Positions 1 to 6,320 of a stretch of DNA of 7,658 nt are shown here, piece by piece; the first letter of the stretch is position 1; each line of letters starts with the position of its first letter. A program made the position numbers and the translations under genes. This stretch comes from Candidatus Zixiibacteriota bacterium. GTDB taxonomy: Bacteria; Zixibacteria; MSB-5A5; WJJR01. The notes beneath the pieces were generated by a model, which made no database searches, was not told the origin of the DNA, and was given only the letters and a program-made list of their open reading frames with translations. Location: positions 1 to 7,658 of the forward strand of contig WJJR01000155.1 of assembly GCA_014729565.1 (NCBI GenBank). The letters are read 5' to 3'.

Positions 1-184
1 CACCCTGGACGGCGACCTGGTGCGCCGCATTCATCACCCCGATCCGTTTTTGACCACCTACCCCTCCGCAGTCGGCTGGGATCTGGTGACCCGTAACGTG
101 CAAGCCGCCGTCTCCGGCATTTACATCTGGAAAGTCGATTCGCGGCTGGGGAGCCAGGTCGGGAAGTTGGTGATCATCAAGTAG
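1..184 (+). CDS. 3' end of a secreted protein with a C-terminal beta-sandwich-type tail (partial)
   Basis: This is the last 60 codons of a gene that begins outside the window; the reading frame starts at base 2 and stops with TAG at 182-184. The visible part starts TLDGDLVRRI, continues through a W-D-L-V-T-R-N segment and ends SGIYIWKV...GKLVIIK. This pattern (polar strand, W-[DN]-L, then SG-[IV]-Y-x-[WY]-x-V and a final GK-[FL]-V-I-I-K strand) is what I know from the FlgD-Ig-like/secretion-tail domains that end many large secreted or surface proteins of FCB-group and neighbouring candidate phyla. Nothing of the catalytic or main domain is visible, so the function of the whole protein cannot be given. 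An intrinsic terminator about 100 bases downstream suggests its transcription unit ends before the efflux operon. The frame and stop are certain; the family assignment is an inference from the tail alone. Confidence 0.75.
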   Translation, partial: TLDGDLVRRIHHPDPFLTTYPSAVGWDLVTRNVQAAVSGIYIWKVDSRLGSQVGKLVIIK

Positions 185-196
185 ACCCACAGTCAA

Positions 197-249
197 CCCT
201 GACCAGGGTTCGGGCCGCCTGAGGCGGACTCACCCTAAAGAGGTCAGGG
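197..249 (+). other. Long imperfect stem-loop in the 3' untranslated region
   Basis: Starting 13 bases after the stop codon, three nested paired segments are visible. CCCTGACC (197-204) pairs with GGTCAGGG (242-249), AGGGT (205-209) with ACCCT (232-236), and CCGCC (215-219) with GGCGG (223-227) around a TGA loop. A five-base bulge (237-241) and a small internal loop separate the segments, giving 18 pairs in total. No T-run follows, so it is not a standard intrinsic terminator by itself. It could stabilise the 3' end of the upstream mRNA, assist termination, or be a remnant of a palindromic repeat. The pairing is read directly; any role is inferred. Confidence 0.5.
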
Positions 250-285
250 GCATCCGGCAAATAGCATTACTAGTTAATTAAGAGG

Positions 286-314
286 ACGGGTGGGTTGTGT
301 TTCGCCCGTTTTTT
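286..314 (+). terminator. Rho-independent terminator of the upstream gene
   Basis: ACGGGTG (286-292) pairs with CGCCCGT (303-309) through seven pairs, one of them G-T, around a ten-base loop. It is followed at once by a run of six T (309-314). This is the standard layout of an intrinsic terminator on the plus strand. It sits about 100 bases after the stop of the partial gene and separates that unit from the efflux operon. Confidence 0.75.
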
Positions 315-389
315 GTCTGGGGTAGAGGGGGCATAGCTCACCCTACATGCGAAATGCATTGTGTCTCATCGTAAACCTTAACGAGGGCG

Positions 390-498
390 GACGTGTTGAA
401 AAACCCATAGGCTTGTCGCGTAGGTCCGGCTCTTAGCCGGACCGGTGCGGCTAAGAGCCGCACCTACGCGATGTACATGCGGCCTTTTCAACACGTCT
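390..498. repeat. MITE/REP-like inverted-repeat element with possible 7-base target duplication
   Basis: A 108-base region (390-497) is symmetric about 443/444. The outer 13 bases, GACGTGTTGAAAA (390-402), are the perfect reverse complement of 485-497. Two poorly matched 14-base spacers of equal length (403-416 and 471-484) follow, then a 54-base near-palindrome (417-470). The heptamer GAGGGCG occurs directly before base 390 (383-389) and directly after base 498 (499-505), as expected of a duplicated target. There is no room for a transposase, so if mobile it would be non-autonomous. No second copy lies in the window. It lies between the terminator of the upstream gene and the leader of the operon. 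What I see is the symmetry and the direct repeat; mobility is inferred. Confidence 0.6.
417..470. repeat. Twin hairpin (54-base near-palindrome) at the core of the element
   Basis: CGCGTAGGT (417-425) is the reverse complement of ACCTACGCG (462-470), and CGGCTCTTAGCCG (427-439) of 448-460. The centre is ACCGGT (441-446). Only 426/461 and 440/447 fail to match across the long palindrome. Each half also folds alone: 423-431 pairs with 435-443 around CTT, and 444-452 pairs with 456-464 around AAG, both as perfect nine-pair stems. Two adjacent hairpins with three-base loops resemble REP/BIME-type repeats. No T-run follows, so it is not a terminator. Confidence 0.7.
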
Positions 499-709
499 GA
501 GGGCGTCAGGGACACCCATCTACTTACGTCATTCCCGCGGCAAAAGGATTGAATTCGGTCAGGGAGAAAGAGTTATTAGGGCCGGTTGGAGGTGGGCGGA
601 CATGTCACGGAGATGTGAATTTTGAAACTTTAGCCGTGCGTGACCGTCTTTTGAACTCGTGTTTCCCGGACCTGCGCAGCTTGCTCCGGGGTGGTCCAGG
701 AGGTTGCAG
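499..709 (+). other. Leader of the efflux operon, no supported gene
   Basis: This stretch between the inverted-repeat element and the YIP1-type gene contains no convincing coding region. Short open frames here lack a ribosome-binding site and overlap the better-supported start at 710. The promoter of the operon should lie here or within the element. The best candidate I see is TTGAAT (549-554) with a weak GTTATT (572-577) 17 bases further on. That is too poor to call, and the host's promoter consensus is unknown. Confidence 0.35.
698..704 (+). promoter_or_regulatory. Ribosome-binding site fixing the start at 710
   Basis: AGGAGGT is a full Shine-Dalgarno match five bases before the ATG at 710. 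The same frame is open further upstream to an ATG at 659, but that ATG has no comparable site, so 710 is the supported start. Confidence 0.8.
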
Positions 710-1462
710 ATGTCCACGACAGACCAGAACATGATGGCTGGAGGGGCCCCAGCAGGGACACCGGAATCGCTGGGATTTGGTGCGAAGTTGTGGAACCTGT
801 TTGTTGACCCACGCAAGACATTCCAAAGCGTACGCGCCAATCATGAGTGGGTTATTGTCTGGCTGTTGGTGTCGGTCATTTCCATCGGCGCCTATTTGCC
901 CATCAAGAGCATCGTCAAAGAATCACAGATCGCCCAGGTGGAGGAACGGCTCGATCAAAACCAGCAGATGTCCGAGGAGCAGAGGGCCGAAGTCTTAAGC
1001 GGCATGGAAGAGCAATTTGAGAATCCGATCTACCTGCTGTTCGTGCCGATCAGCCAGATCCTCATGATCGTTATCGTGGCCGGCGTGTTGTTGTTCATCG
1101 GTAACATTCTGCTGGGTGGAACTGCCAGTTATCTGAAAATGCTCAATGCGTACGCGTGGACGATGATGATTGTGATCCCCGGGAGTATCGTCACCGTACC
1201 CCTGATCATGGCCAAGGGGTCAATGGACGTGTCCATTGGTTTAGGCGTTTTGGCCTCGGCGGAGACCGGGCCCTTCGTGAAAAAGATACTATCGTCGTTT
1301 GAATTGTTTGGTTTGTGGCAGGTGTGGTTGTCGAGCGTGGCGGTGTCGGTGATTGCCAACGTCGACAGCCGCAAGGCGCTGTACAGTGTCGGGGCGGTCT
1401 GGTTTGTCTGGGTTCTCATTCAAGCCGGATTGGCCACCCTCGGCATATCGTTCGGCGCCTAA
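710..1462 (+). CDS. YIP1-family multi-pass inner-membrane protein
   Basis: The protein has 250 residues. After a polar, Gly/Ala/Pro-rich N-terminus (1-20) comes a segment containing LWNLFVDPRKTF (27-38), the amphipathic DP...F entry typical of bacterial YIP1-domain (PF04893-type) proteins. Hydrophobic helices follow at about 47-65, 107-135, 145-167, 199-217 and 225-246. Between helices 1 and 2 lies a charged, Glu/Gln-rich loop (about 68-105) that could form a short coiled coil. The F-x-LWQVW-L motif at 200-207 and the R-K-A-L-Y turn at 221-225 also fit YIP1 proteins. The start at 710 follows a perfect ribosome-binding site. The family has no firmly assigned biochemical function in bacteria. 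Its members are often found beside transporter and envelope genes, and here it leads the operon 43 bases before the outer-membrane channel, so a role in assembly or membrane organisation of the exporter is possible but unproven. The membrane topology call is strong; the family call is fairly strong. Confidence 0.75.
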   Translation: MSTTDQNMMAGGAPAGTPESLGFGAKLWNLFVDPRKTFQSVRANHEWVIVWLLVSVISIGAYLPIKSIVKESQIAQVEERLDQNQQMSEEQRAEVLSGMEEQFENPIYLLFVPISQILMIVIVAGVLLFIGNILLGGTASYLKMLNAYAWTMMIVIPGSIVTVPLIMAKGSMDVSIGLGVLASAETGPFVKKILSSFELFGLWQVWLSSVAVSVIANVDSRKALYSVGAVWFVWVLIQAGLATLGISFGA

Positions 1463-1492
1463 TGCAGGGGATAAACATCCTGATTGAGAGTA

Positions 1493-1499
1493 AGAGGAG
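1493..1499 (+). promoter_or_regulatory. Ribosome-binding site that decides the channel gene start
   Basis: AGAGGAG ends directly against an ATG at 1500 but lies six bases before a second in-frame ATG at 1506. Normal spacing and the signal peptide beginning MKRF favour 1506 over 1500. Confidence 0.7.
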
Positions 1500-1505
1500 A
1501 TGAGA

Positions 1506-2846
1506 ATGAAGCGTTTCACAACGGTCCTGATTCTGGCTGCACTTGCGATCACCTCTTCCGGTGCTGGACAAACGCTCCAGGCCGAGGAGTTGACCCTGGA
1601 TCAATGCATCGATATCGCCCTGGAGAACAATGGTTCACGGGAGTATGGGTTGCCATCGGCCCGCGAAAGCTACCACCGTTCGAAGCAGGGTGTGTGGTCG
1701 GCCTGGGGTGATTTTCTCCCGAGCTTGTCGCACGGTTACAGTTACCGGCACACGCGCTTCGGCGATGAGACCTATGATCCGACAACCGGCCAGTTCATCA
1801 GGATTCCGGAGCCGGCGCAAACATCAACGTCCTGGAGTAACAACTTTACACTTTCGCAGACGTTCTTTGACGGCGGAGCGAACTTCTACCGGATTGCCCA
1901 ATCGTACCACAGCCGGGCCGCGCAGGAGGAGAATGTGCGCGGCGCCGAGAATGACCTGATTCTGGGCGTCAAGGAAGGCTACTTCAATCTGCTCAAGTCG
2001 CAAAAGCTGGTCGAGGTTCAGGAGGCGGCGGTCGAGCGTGCCGAGGAGTTTCTCAAGACCATTGAGAGCCGTTATGAGCTGGGTTCGGCGTCACTCTCCG
2101 AAGTGCTCAAGGCACGCGTGCAGTTGGGGACTGAGCAGTTGGAACTACTGCGGCGCGAGAACGATGTCGAAGTCGGCCGCGCGGGTCTGAACACCATACT
2201 GAATCGCTCGGTGGGAACTGAGATTACGGTGTCAGACATCAGTGGTGAGGAGCCGGAAGTGATGTCGTACCAGGAAGCCGCCGAGCAAGCCCTCGAACGG
2301 TCACCCGCCGTTCAGATTGCGCGGGCCAATACGCGGATCGCCAAGGATGACATCGGAATTGCGCGCGCGACGCTGTTCCCCTCTTTCAGTTGGTCGATCT
2401 CGCGGAGTTTCAGCCCCCGCGAACGTAACGATCTGCTCGATTTTGACGGGCGCTTTGCGACTTGGGGAATCTCCGCCAGCCTGAATTTCTCGCTGTTCAA
2501 CGGTTTCCATCGCAAGACGGCGATCTCCAATGCCCAAGTGGGTATCAAGTACACGTCCGAGCAGTTGGAGCAGGCCGAAAAGGCCGTTGCCTTCGCTGTC
2601 AAGCAGGCCCATCTCGGGGTCGAGCTGGCTGATGAGACGCGCAACCTCGCTGAGCAAACCGAAGTCTCGGCGCAGGAGGACTTCAATCTCGCGCAGGAGA
2701 AATACAATCTGGGAGCCGCGACTATTCTCGATCTGCTCGATGCCCAGGTGTCGTTGACGCGGGCGCAGAACGACCGTGTTAACGCGTTGTTCGACTATCT
2801 GATAGCCGTTGCGCGACTGGAGAATGCGGTGGGAGTGAGGCGGTAG
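1506..2846 (+). CDS. TolC-family outer-membrane efflux channel
   Basis: A 446-residue protein that should form the trimeric outer-membrane duct and long periplasmic alpha-barrel of an export system. It opens with a clear Sec signal peptide (MKRF, hydrophobic core at about 7-18, cleavage likely near TLQA-EE at 26/27). ELTLDQCIDIALENN then matches the first helix of outer-membrane efflux proteins. Two homologous halves (OEP repeats) are visible. The conserved helix motif appears as RYELGSASLSEVLKA at about 189-203 and as KYNLGAATILDLLDA at about 399-413; the second half begins near SYQEAAEQALERSP. Length and both repeats are complete, so it should be functional. The adaptor and ABC genes downstream fit a tripartite pump. 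The frame also contains an ATG two codons earlier, at 1500, which would collide with the ribosome-binding site. Specificity cannot be predicted. Confidence 0.93.
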   Translation: MKRFTTVLILAALAITSSGAGQTLQAEELTLDQCIDIALENNGSREYGLPSARESYHRSKQGVWSAWGDFLPSLSHGYSYRHTRFGDETYDPTTGQFIRIPEPAQTSTSWSNNFTLSQTFFDGGANFYRIAQSYHSRAAQEENVRGAENDLILGVKEGYFNLLKSQKLVEVQEAAVERAEEFLKTIESRYELGSASLSEVLKARVQLGTEQLELLRRENDVEVGRAGLNTILNRSVGTEITVSDISGEEPEVMSYQEAAEQALERSPAVQIARANTRIAKDDIGIARATLFPSFSWSISRSFSPRERNDLLDFDGRFATWGISASLNFSLFNGFHRKTAISNAQVGIKYTSEQLEQAEKAVAFAVKQAHLGVELADETRNLAEQTEVSAQEDFNLAQEKYNLGAATILDLLDAQVSLTRAQNDRVNALFDYLIAVARLENAVGVRR

Positions 2847-2993
2847 CACCCGGTATCTGCCCGGCTGACACAATGTGCCGGCGGCACGAACCTCATCCAT
2901 CGCTCGTACGTATCCTTTACTGATGGAGTACCAGGTCTCAGTCTGAGTCCGCGACAGCGGGCTTACATTCCGAATCAGCAGGTGTGGTGACAG
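2847..2993 (+). other. Longest gap inside the operon, no terminator seen
   Basis: This 147-base gap separates the channel and adaptor genes and is much longer than the other gaps (16-43 bases). It contains a small hairpin, GTGCC/GGCAC at 2875-2879 and 2883-2887, with no T-run, so I see no terminator. I could not identify a convincing promoter. An internal promoter or a translation-level control is possible. The adaptor's start has only modest ribosome-binding sequence (AGGTG at 2980-2984, or GGTGA at 2986-2990). Confidence 0.4.
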
Positions 2994-4334
2994 ATGGCGA
3001 ATGGGAAAAAGAAGAAGAAAGTCCTGATCTTTGGCGGGATCGGGCTCGTGGTGGTGATTCTCATCGTGGTCAATCTCCTGACCTCCTCTGAGGCGACGAC
3101 GAAGGTCAACACCGCAAAGGTGGAAGAGGGCCGGTTGGTGTCGCTCGTCAATGCAACCGGTAAGGTGCAGCCAAAGACCGAGGTGAAGATCTCGGCCAAC
3201 GTCTCTGGTGAGATCGTCAGTTTGCCGGTCAAAGAAGGGCAGCAGGTCAAGAGGGGCGATCTGCTGGTCCAGCTTGATCCCAACCAGTATGAGGCGCAGG
3301 TCCGCCAATCGGAAGCATCGTATGATGCCGCACTGGCCACAATGCGCCTGGAGCAAGCGTCGGCCAACGAAGCCAAGCTTGTCTACGAGCGACAGAAGTC
3401 TCTCTTCGAGAAGGATCTGACCTCACAGGAAGCCTACGATGCGGCGCGCACCCGGCATCTGACCGCGCAAGCCTCACTCGAGGCGGCGGAGTCTCGCGTG
3501 GCACAAGCGAAAGCGGCAGTCGATCAGGCGCGGGAGAGCCTTGGGTATACGACCATTCACGCACCGATGGAGGGCATCATCACCGATTTGCGGGCAGAGA
3601 CCGGCGAAGTCGTCATGGGATCGCTCAACTACCAGGCGACGGTCATCATGGTGCTCAGCGACCTTTCTGAGATTGAAGTCGAAGTGGAAGTCGACGAAAC
3701 CGACATCGCGCATGTGGCACTCGATCAGGACGTCGATATCGAGCTGGATGCGATGCCCGATACGGTGTTCACGGGGCGCGTGACCGAGATCGGTAACACC
3801 GCCCAGGTGTCGGGGCTCGGGTCGCAGGATCAGGTGACCAATTTCATGGTGACCATCCTCGTGACCGACAGCGTCCCCAATATCAAACCGGGGATGACCG
3901 CCACGTGCGATATCACCACCGATATGCGCGAGAGCACACTGAAGATTCCGATCGGCGCCGTGGTGTTGCGCGATGAGGACATCCTGGAGAAGAAGGGCGT
4001 TGGGAAAGATGGTGACGAGAAGCCGATCGGCGTGAATGAAGCGGTCGCCGCCAACGGCGACGAGGAATCGTCGAACGCTGATACGACTGAAGTCGACGAA
4101 GACAAAGACGATTGGGAGAAGAAACCGATCGAAGGTGTGTTTGTCGTGCGCGACGGTAACGCCGTCTTTGTTCCGGTGACGACCGGTATCGCCGACCAGC
4201 AGGACATCGAGATTACGTCGGGGCTCGAGGAAGGCGATGAGATCGTCGTGGGACCGTTCCGTACGCTCCGCACACTGGATCATGATGATGCCGTGGAAGC
4301 CGAACCGGAGAAGACGATCCGGGATCGTGGGTAA
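2994..4334 (+). CDS. MacA/AcrA-type periplasmic adaptor (membrane fusion protein) with acidic insertion
   Basis: A 446-residue adaptor linking the inner-membrane transporter to the TolC-type channel. A lysine-rich start (KKKKK at 5-9) and one membrane anchor (about 10-29) place the rest in the periplasm. The first biotinyl-lipoyl half spans about 64-95 (VSGEIVSLPVKEGQQVKRGD). An alpha-helical hairpin at about 97-183 carries the TolC-docking pattern RxxxLxxxxxxS as R133, L137 and S144 near its tip. The second lipoyl half follows at 186-208 (TIHAPMEGIIT), then a beta-barrel domain to about 325 and a membrane-proximal domain at about 380-428, including GLEEGDEIVVG. Between barrel and membrane-proximal domains lies a low-complexity acidic insertion (about 327-378) that is longer than the usual short turn there. 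The gene is followed 33 bases later by the ABC ATPase, as in macAB operons. Family assignment is strong; whether it partners the adjacent permeases is inferred from order. Confidence 0.92.
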   Translation: MANGKKKKKVLIFGGIGLVVVILIVVNLLTSSEATTKVNTAKVEEGRLVSLVNATGKVQPKTEVKISANVSGEIVSLPVKEGQQVKRGDLLVQLDPNQYEAQVRQSEASYDAALATMRLEQASANEAKLVYERQKSLFEKDLTSQEAYDAARTRHLTAQASLEAAESRVAQAKAAVDQARESLGYTTIHAPMEGIITDLRAETGEVVMGSLNYQATVIMVLSDLSEIEVEVEVDETDIAHVALDQDVDIELDAMPDTVFTGRVTEIGNTAQVSGLGSQDQVTNFMVTILVTDSVPNIKPGMTATCDITTDMRESTLKIPIGAVVLRDEDILEKKGVGKDGDEKPIGVNEAVAANGDEESSNADTTEVDEDKDDWEKKPIEGVFVVRDGNAVFVPVTTGIADQQDIEITSGLEEGDEIVVGPFRTLRTLDHDDAVEAEPEKTIRDRG

Positions 4335-4355
4335 TTCGTCAACGACATGACAGAC

Positions 4356-4362
4356 AGGTGAG
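4356..4362 (+). promoter_or_regulatory. Ribosome-binding site of the ABC ATPase gene
   Basis: AGGTGAG lies five bases before the ATG at 4368 and resembles the other GGTGA-type sites in this operon. It supports 4368 as the start. Confidence 0.6.
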
Positions 4363-4367
4363 AGAGT

Positions 4368-5057
4368 ATGCTGATTCAGACAAGAGAACTGTGGAAGACT
4401 TACACGATGGGCACCGAGAAGGTGCACGCGTTGCGTGGCGTGACGATTGACATCACGAAGGGCGAATACGTCGCGATCATGGGACCATCGGGGTCAGGCA
4501 AATCGACGCTGATGAACATGATCGGGTGTCTCGACACACCGTCGAGCGGATCGTACACGCTGAACGACCGTTCCGTCGCCAATATGAACGATGACGAACT
4601 GGCGATGATTCGCAATCGTGAGATCGGGTTCGTCTTCCAGACATTCAATCTGCTGCCCCGCGCGACGGCACTGCACAATGTCGAGTTGCCGCTGATTTAC
4701 AACGGGACACCGTCGGAAACACGTCTCGACATGGCCAAACGGGCGTTGGAGATGGTCGACCTGGGCGACCGGATGGGGCACCGTCCGAATCAGTTGTCGG
4801 GCGGCCAGCGCCAGCGTGTAGCTGTTGCCCGTGCGTTGGTGAACAATCCGTCGCTGATCCTCGCCGATGAGCCGACCGGTAACCTCGATTCGAAGACCGG
4901 TGTTGAGATCATGGGTCTGTTTGACCGGCTGCACAAGGCGGGGAACACAATTATCCTGGTGACGCACGAACACGACGTGGCCAAGTACGCCGATCGCATT
5001 CTGCACATTCACGACGGGCAGGTGTCGCGTGATGAAGATGTGCGCAACGCCGCGTGA
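4368..5057 (+). CDS. ABC transporter ATPase, MacB/LolD type
   Basis: A 229-residue stand-alone nucleotide-binding subunit that hydrolyses ATP on the cytoplasmic face. All motifs are intact: Walker A GPSGSGKST (39-47), Q-loop Q91 in FVFQTFNLLP, signature LSGGQ (143-147) followed by RQRVAVARAL, Walker B LILADE (163-168) with catalytic E168, D-loop GNLDS (171-175) and switch H200 in VTHEHD. The FNLLPRATALHNVELPL stretch and the NRxIGFVFQ context are typical of the MacB/LolD/FtsE (type VII ABC) group, not of importers. Length fits a complete subunit with no fused membrane part, unlike E. coli MacB, where ATPase and permease are one chain. Two MacB/FtsX-type permeases follow, 26 bases after this stop. 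It should supply both ATP sites as a homodimer against a permease pair. Confidence 0.95.
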   Translation: MLIQTRELWKTYTMGTEKVHALRGVTIDITKGEYVAIMGPSGSGKSTLMNMIGCLDTPSSGSYTLNDRSVANMNDDELAMIRNREIGFVFQTFNLLPRATALHNVELPLIYNGTPSETRLDMAKRALEMVDLGDRMGHRPNQLSGGQRQRVAVARALVNNPSLILADEPTGNLDSKTGVEIMGLFDRLHKAGNTIILVTHEHDVAKYADRILHIHDGQVSRDEDVRNAA

Positions 5058-5083
5058 CGGGCAATCGGTGAGTGAGTTGACCG

Positions 5084-6304
5084 ATGCGCCAGTTTTTTGA
5101 CAGTGCCATAATCGCGCTCGGAGCCCTCTGGGCGAATAAGCTCCGATCCATCCTGACGCTCATCGGCATGATCATCGGGGTGAGCACGATCATTGCGATC
5201 GTGTCGCTCATCAACGGCATGAATCAGTATGTCGCCGCTGAGATTCAAACCCTCGGTGCGACGACGTTTACCGTCGATCGCGAGGGCATCATCACCTCGG
5301 AAGAGGAGTGGTGGGAGTCGCGTAAGCGCAAGAAGCTCACTGTCGAAGACTATCAGGCCATTGACGAGGTGTGCGTCGGTTGTGAGCGAGTTGCTGCACG
5401 TTCGATTACAAGACGCAGTGCAAAATACGGCAACAAGTACATCGATGACGTCTACATTATGGGATCGACACCCGAGTTCCCGCTAATCGTCGACTTCGAA
5501 ATCGAAAACGGCCATTATCCGACCGCCGCCGATTACCAGCACCGCCGGCGCGTTGCCTTTGTTGGGTATGACGTGATCGACAACTTATTTCCGGGGATTT
5601 TGCACATTGGCAAAGAGATCCGCATCGCCGGGCAGAAGTATACGGTCATCGGCAACGGCGTCCGGCGCGGTTCGACACTCGGGCAGAGTAAAGACAACTA
5701 CATCATCATTCCGTTAAGCACGTTTGAGAAGCAATTCGGTGACCGCCGCTCGGTTGACCTGTTTGTCAAAGCGCACACGTACGAAACGATGGATGAAACG
5801 CAGGACGAAGTGCGCATGGTCATGCGCGCGCGCCATAAGTTGAAATACGATGATGAGGATGATTTCAGTATAACCACCGCGGCGGACATTCAGAATCTCT
5901 GGGACAACTTCTCCAGTGGAGCGTTTCTGGTGATGATCGGGATCTCGTCGATTTCATTGATCGTCGGCGGGATTGTGATTATGAACATCATGCTGGTGTC
6001 GGTGACTGAACGCACCCGTGAGGTTGGCATTCGTAAAGCGATCGGTGCGCGCAGGATGAACATTATGTGGCAGTTTCTGGCTGAGTCGCTGACGCTGTCG
6101 ATTGTCGGTGGTGCGATCGGGATCATCACCGGATTTTTGATCGGGATGGCATTGTCACATATGTCGGGTATCCCGCTTGGTGTTGAAGTGTGGTCGATCA
6201 TTGCCGGGATACTGGTTGCCGGCGGTGTGGGAACGGTTTTTGGCGTCTATCCGGCGATGAAGGCCGCACGGCTCGATCCAATTGAGGCGTTGCGCTATGA
6301 ATAG
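5084..6304 (+). CDS. MacB/FtsX-type ABC permease, first of two paralogues
   Basis: A 406-residue inner-membrane subunit with the four-helix type VII ABC layout. Helix 1 is at about 22-43 (after NKLRS), followed by a large periplasmic domain (about 45-278, MacB_PCD type). Helices 2, 3 and 4 lie at about 280-304, 332-357 and 370-390. The FtsX-domain hallmark is present: MNIMLVSVTERTRE at 300-313 leading into GIRKAIGARR, the cytoplasmic coupling helix that contacts the ATPase. The chain ends in the typical AARLDPIEALRYE. The periplasmic domain carries a CxxC pair (C97, C100) that the second permease does not have. The start is the first ATG after the ATPase stop, with a weak GGTGAG upstream. The close paralogue follows 16 bases downstream, so the two probably form a heterodimer, although homodimers are not excluded. 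In this family the permease transmits force to the periplasm (mechanotransmission) and need not form a transmembrane channel. Substrate unknown. Confidence 0.93.
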   Translation: MRQFFDSAIIALGALWANKLRSILTLIGMIIGVSTIIAIVSLINGMNQYVAAEIQTLGATTFTVDREGIITSEEEWWESRKRKKLTVEDYQAIDEVCVGCERVAARSITRRSAKYGNKYIDDVYIMGSTPEFPLIVDFEIENGHYPTAADYQHRRRVAFVGYDVIDNLFPGILHIGKEIRIAGQKYTVIGNGVRRGSTLGQSKDNYIIIPLSTFEKQFGDRRSVDLFVKAHTYETMDETQDEVRMVMRARHKLKYDDEDDFSITTAADIQNLWDNFSSGAFLVMIGISSISLIVGGIVIMNIMLVSVTERTREVGIRKAIGARRMNIMWQFLAESLTLSIVGGAIGIITGFLIGMALSHMSGIPLGVEVWSIIAGILVAGGVGTVFGVYPAMKAARLDPIEALRYE

Positions 6305-6320
6305 ACCGGTTTGGTGAACG

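Noticed and set aside
423..464. Twin hairpin as a tandem terminator
   Set aside because: No T-run follows either hairpin on either strand, and a proper terminator already lies at 286-314.
390..498. CRISPR array or integron attC-like site
   Set aside because: There is only one symmetric unit, with no direct repeats and spacers, and no integrase or cas gene nearby. The long perfect symmetry is unlike the asymmetry of attC.
659..709. Longer version of the YIP1-type protein starting at ATG 659
   Set aside because: No ribosome-binding site precedes it, the added residues are Pro/Gly/Arg-rich, and a perfect AGGAGGT sits before 710.
549..734. Possible small protein upstream of the YIP1-type gene
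   Set aside because: It starts with TTG, has no ribosome-binding site, runs past the well-marked start at 710 in another frame, and is low in recognisable content.
2301..3356. Long minus-strand open frame (351 codons) across the end of the channel gene and start of the adaptor gene
   Set aside because: It is antisense to two strongly supported genes and its translation has no recognisable motif. It is a shadow of their codon pattern.
3474..4427. Long minus-strand open frame (317 codons) opposite the adaptor gene
   Set aside because: It is rich in His, Asp and Arg, as expected from reading Asp/Glu/Val codons backwards, and is antisense to a clear adaptor. It has no supported start.
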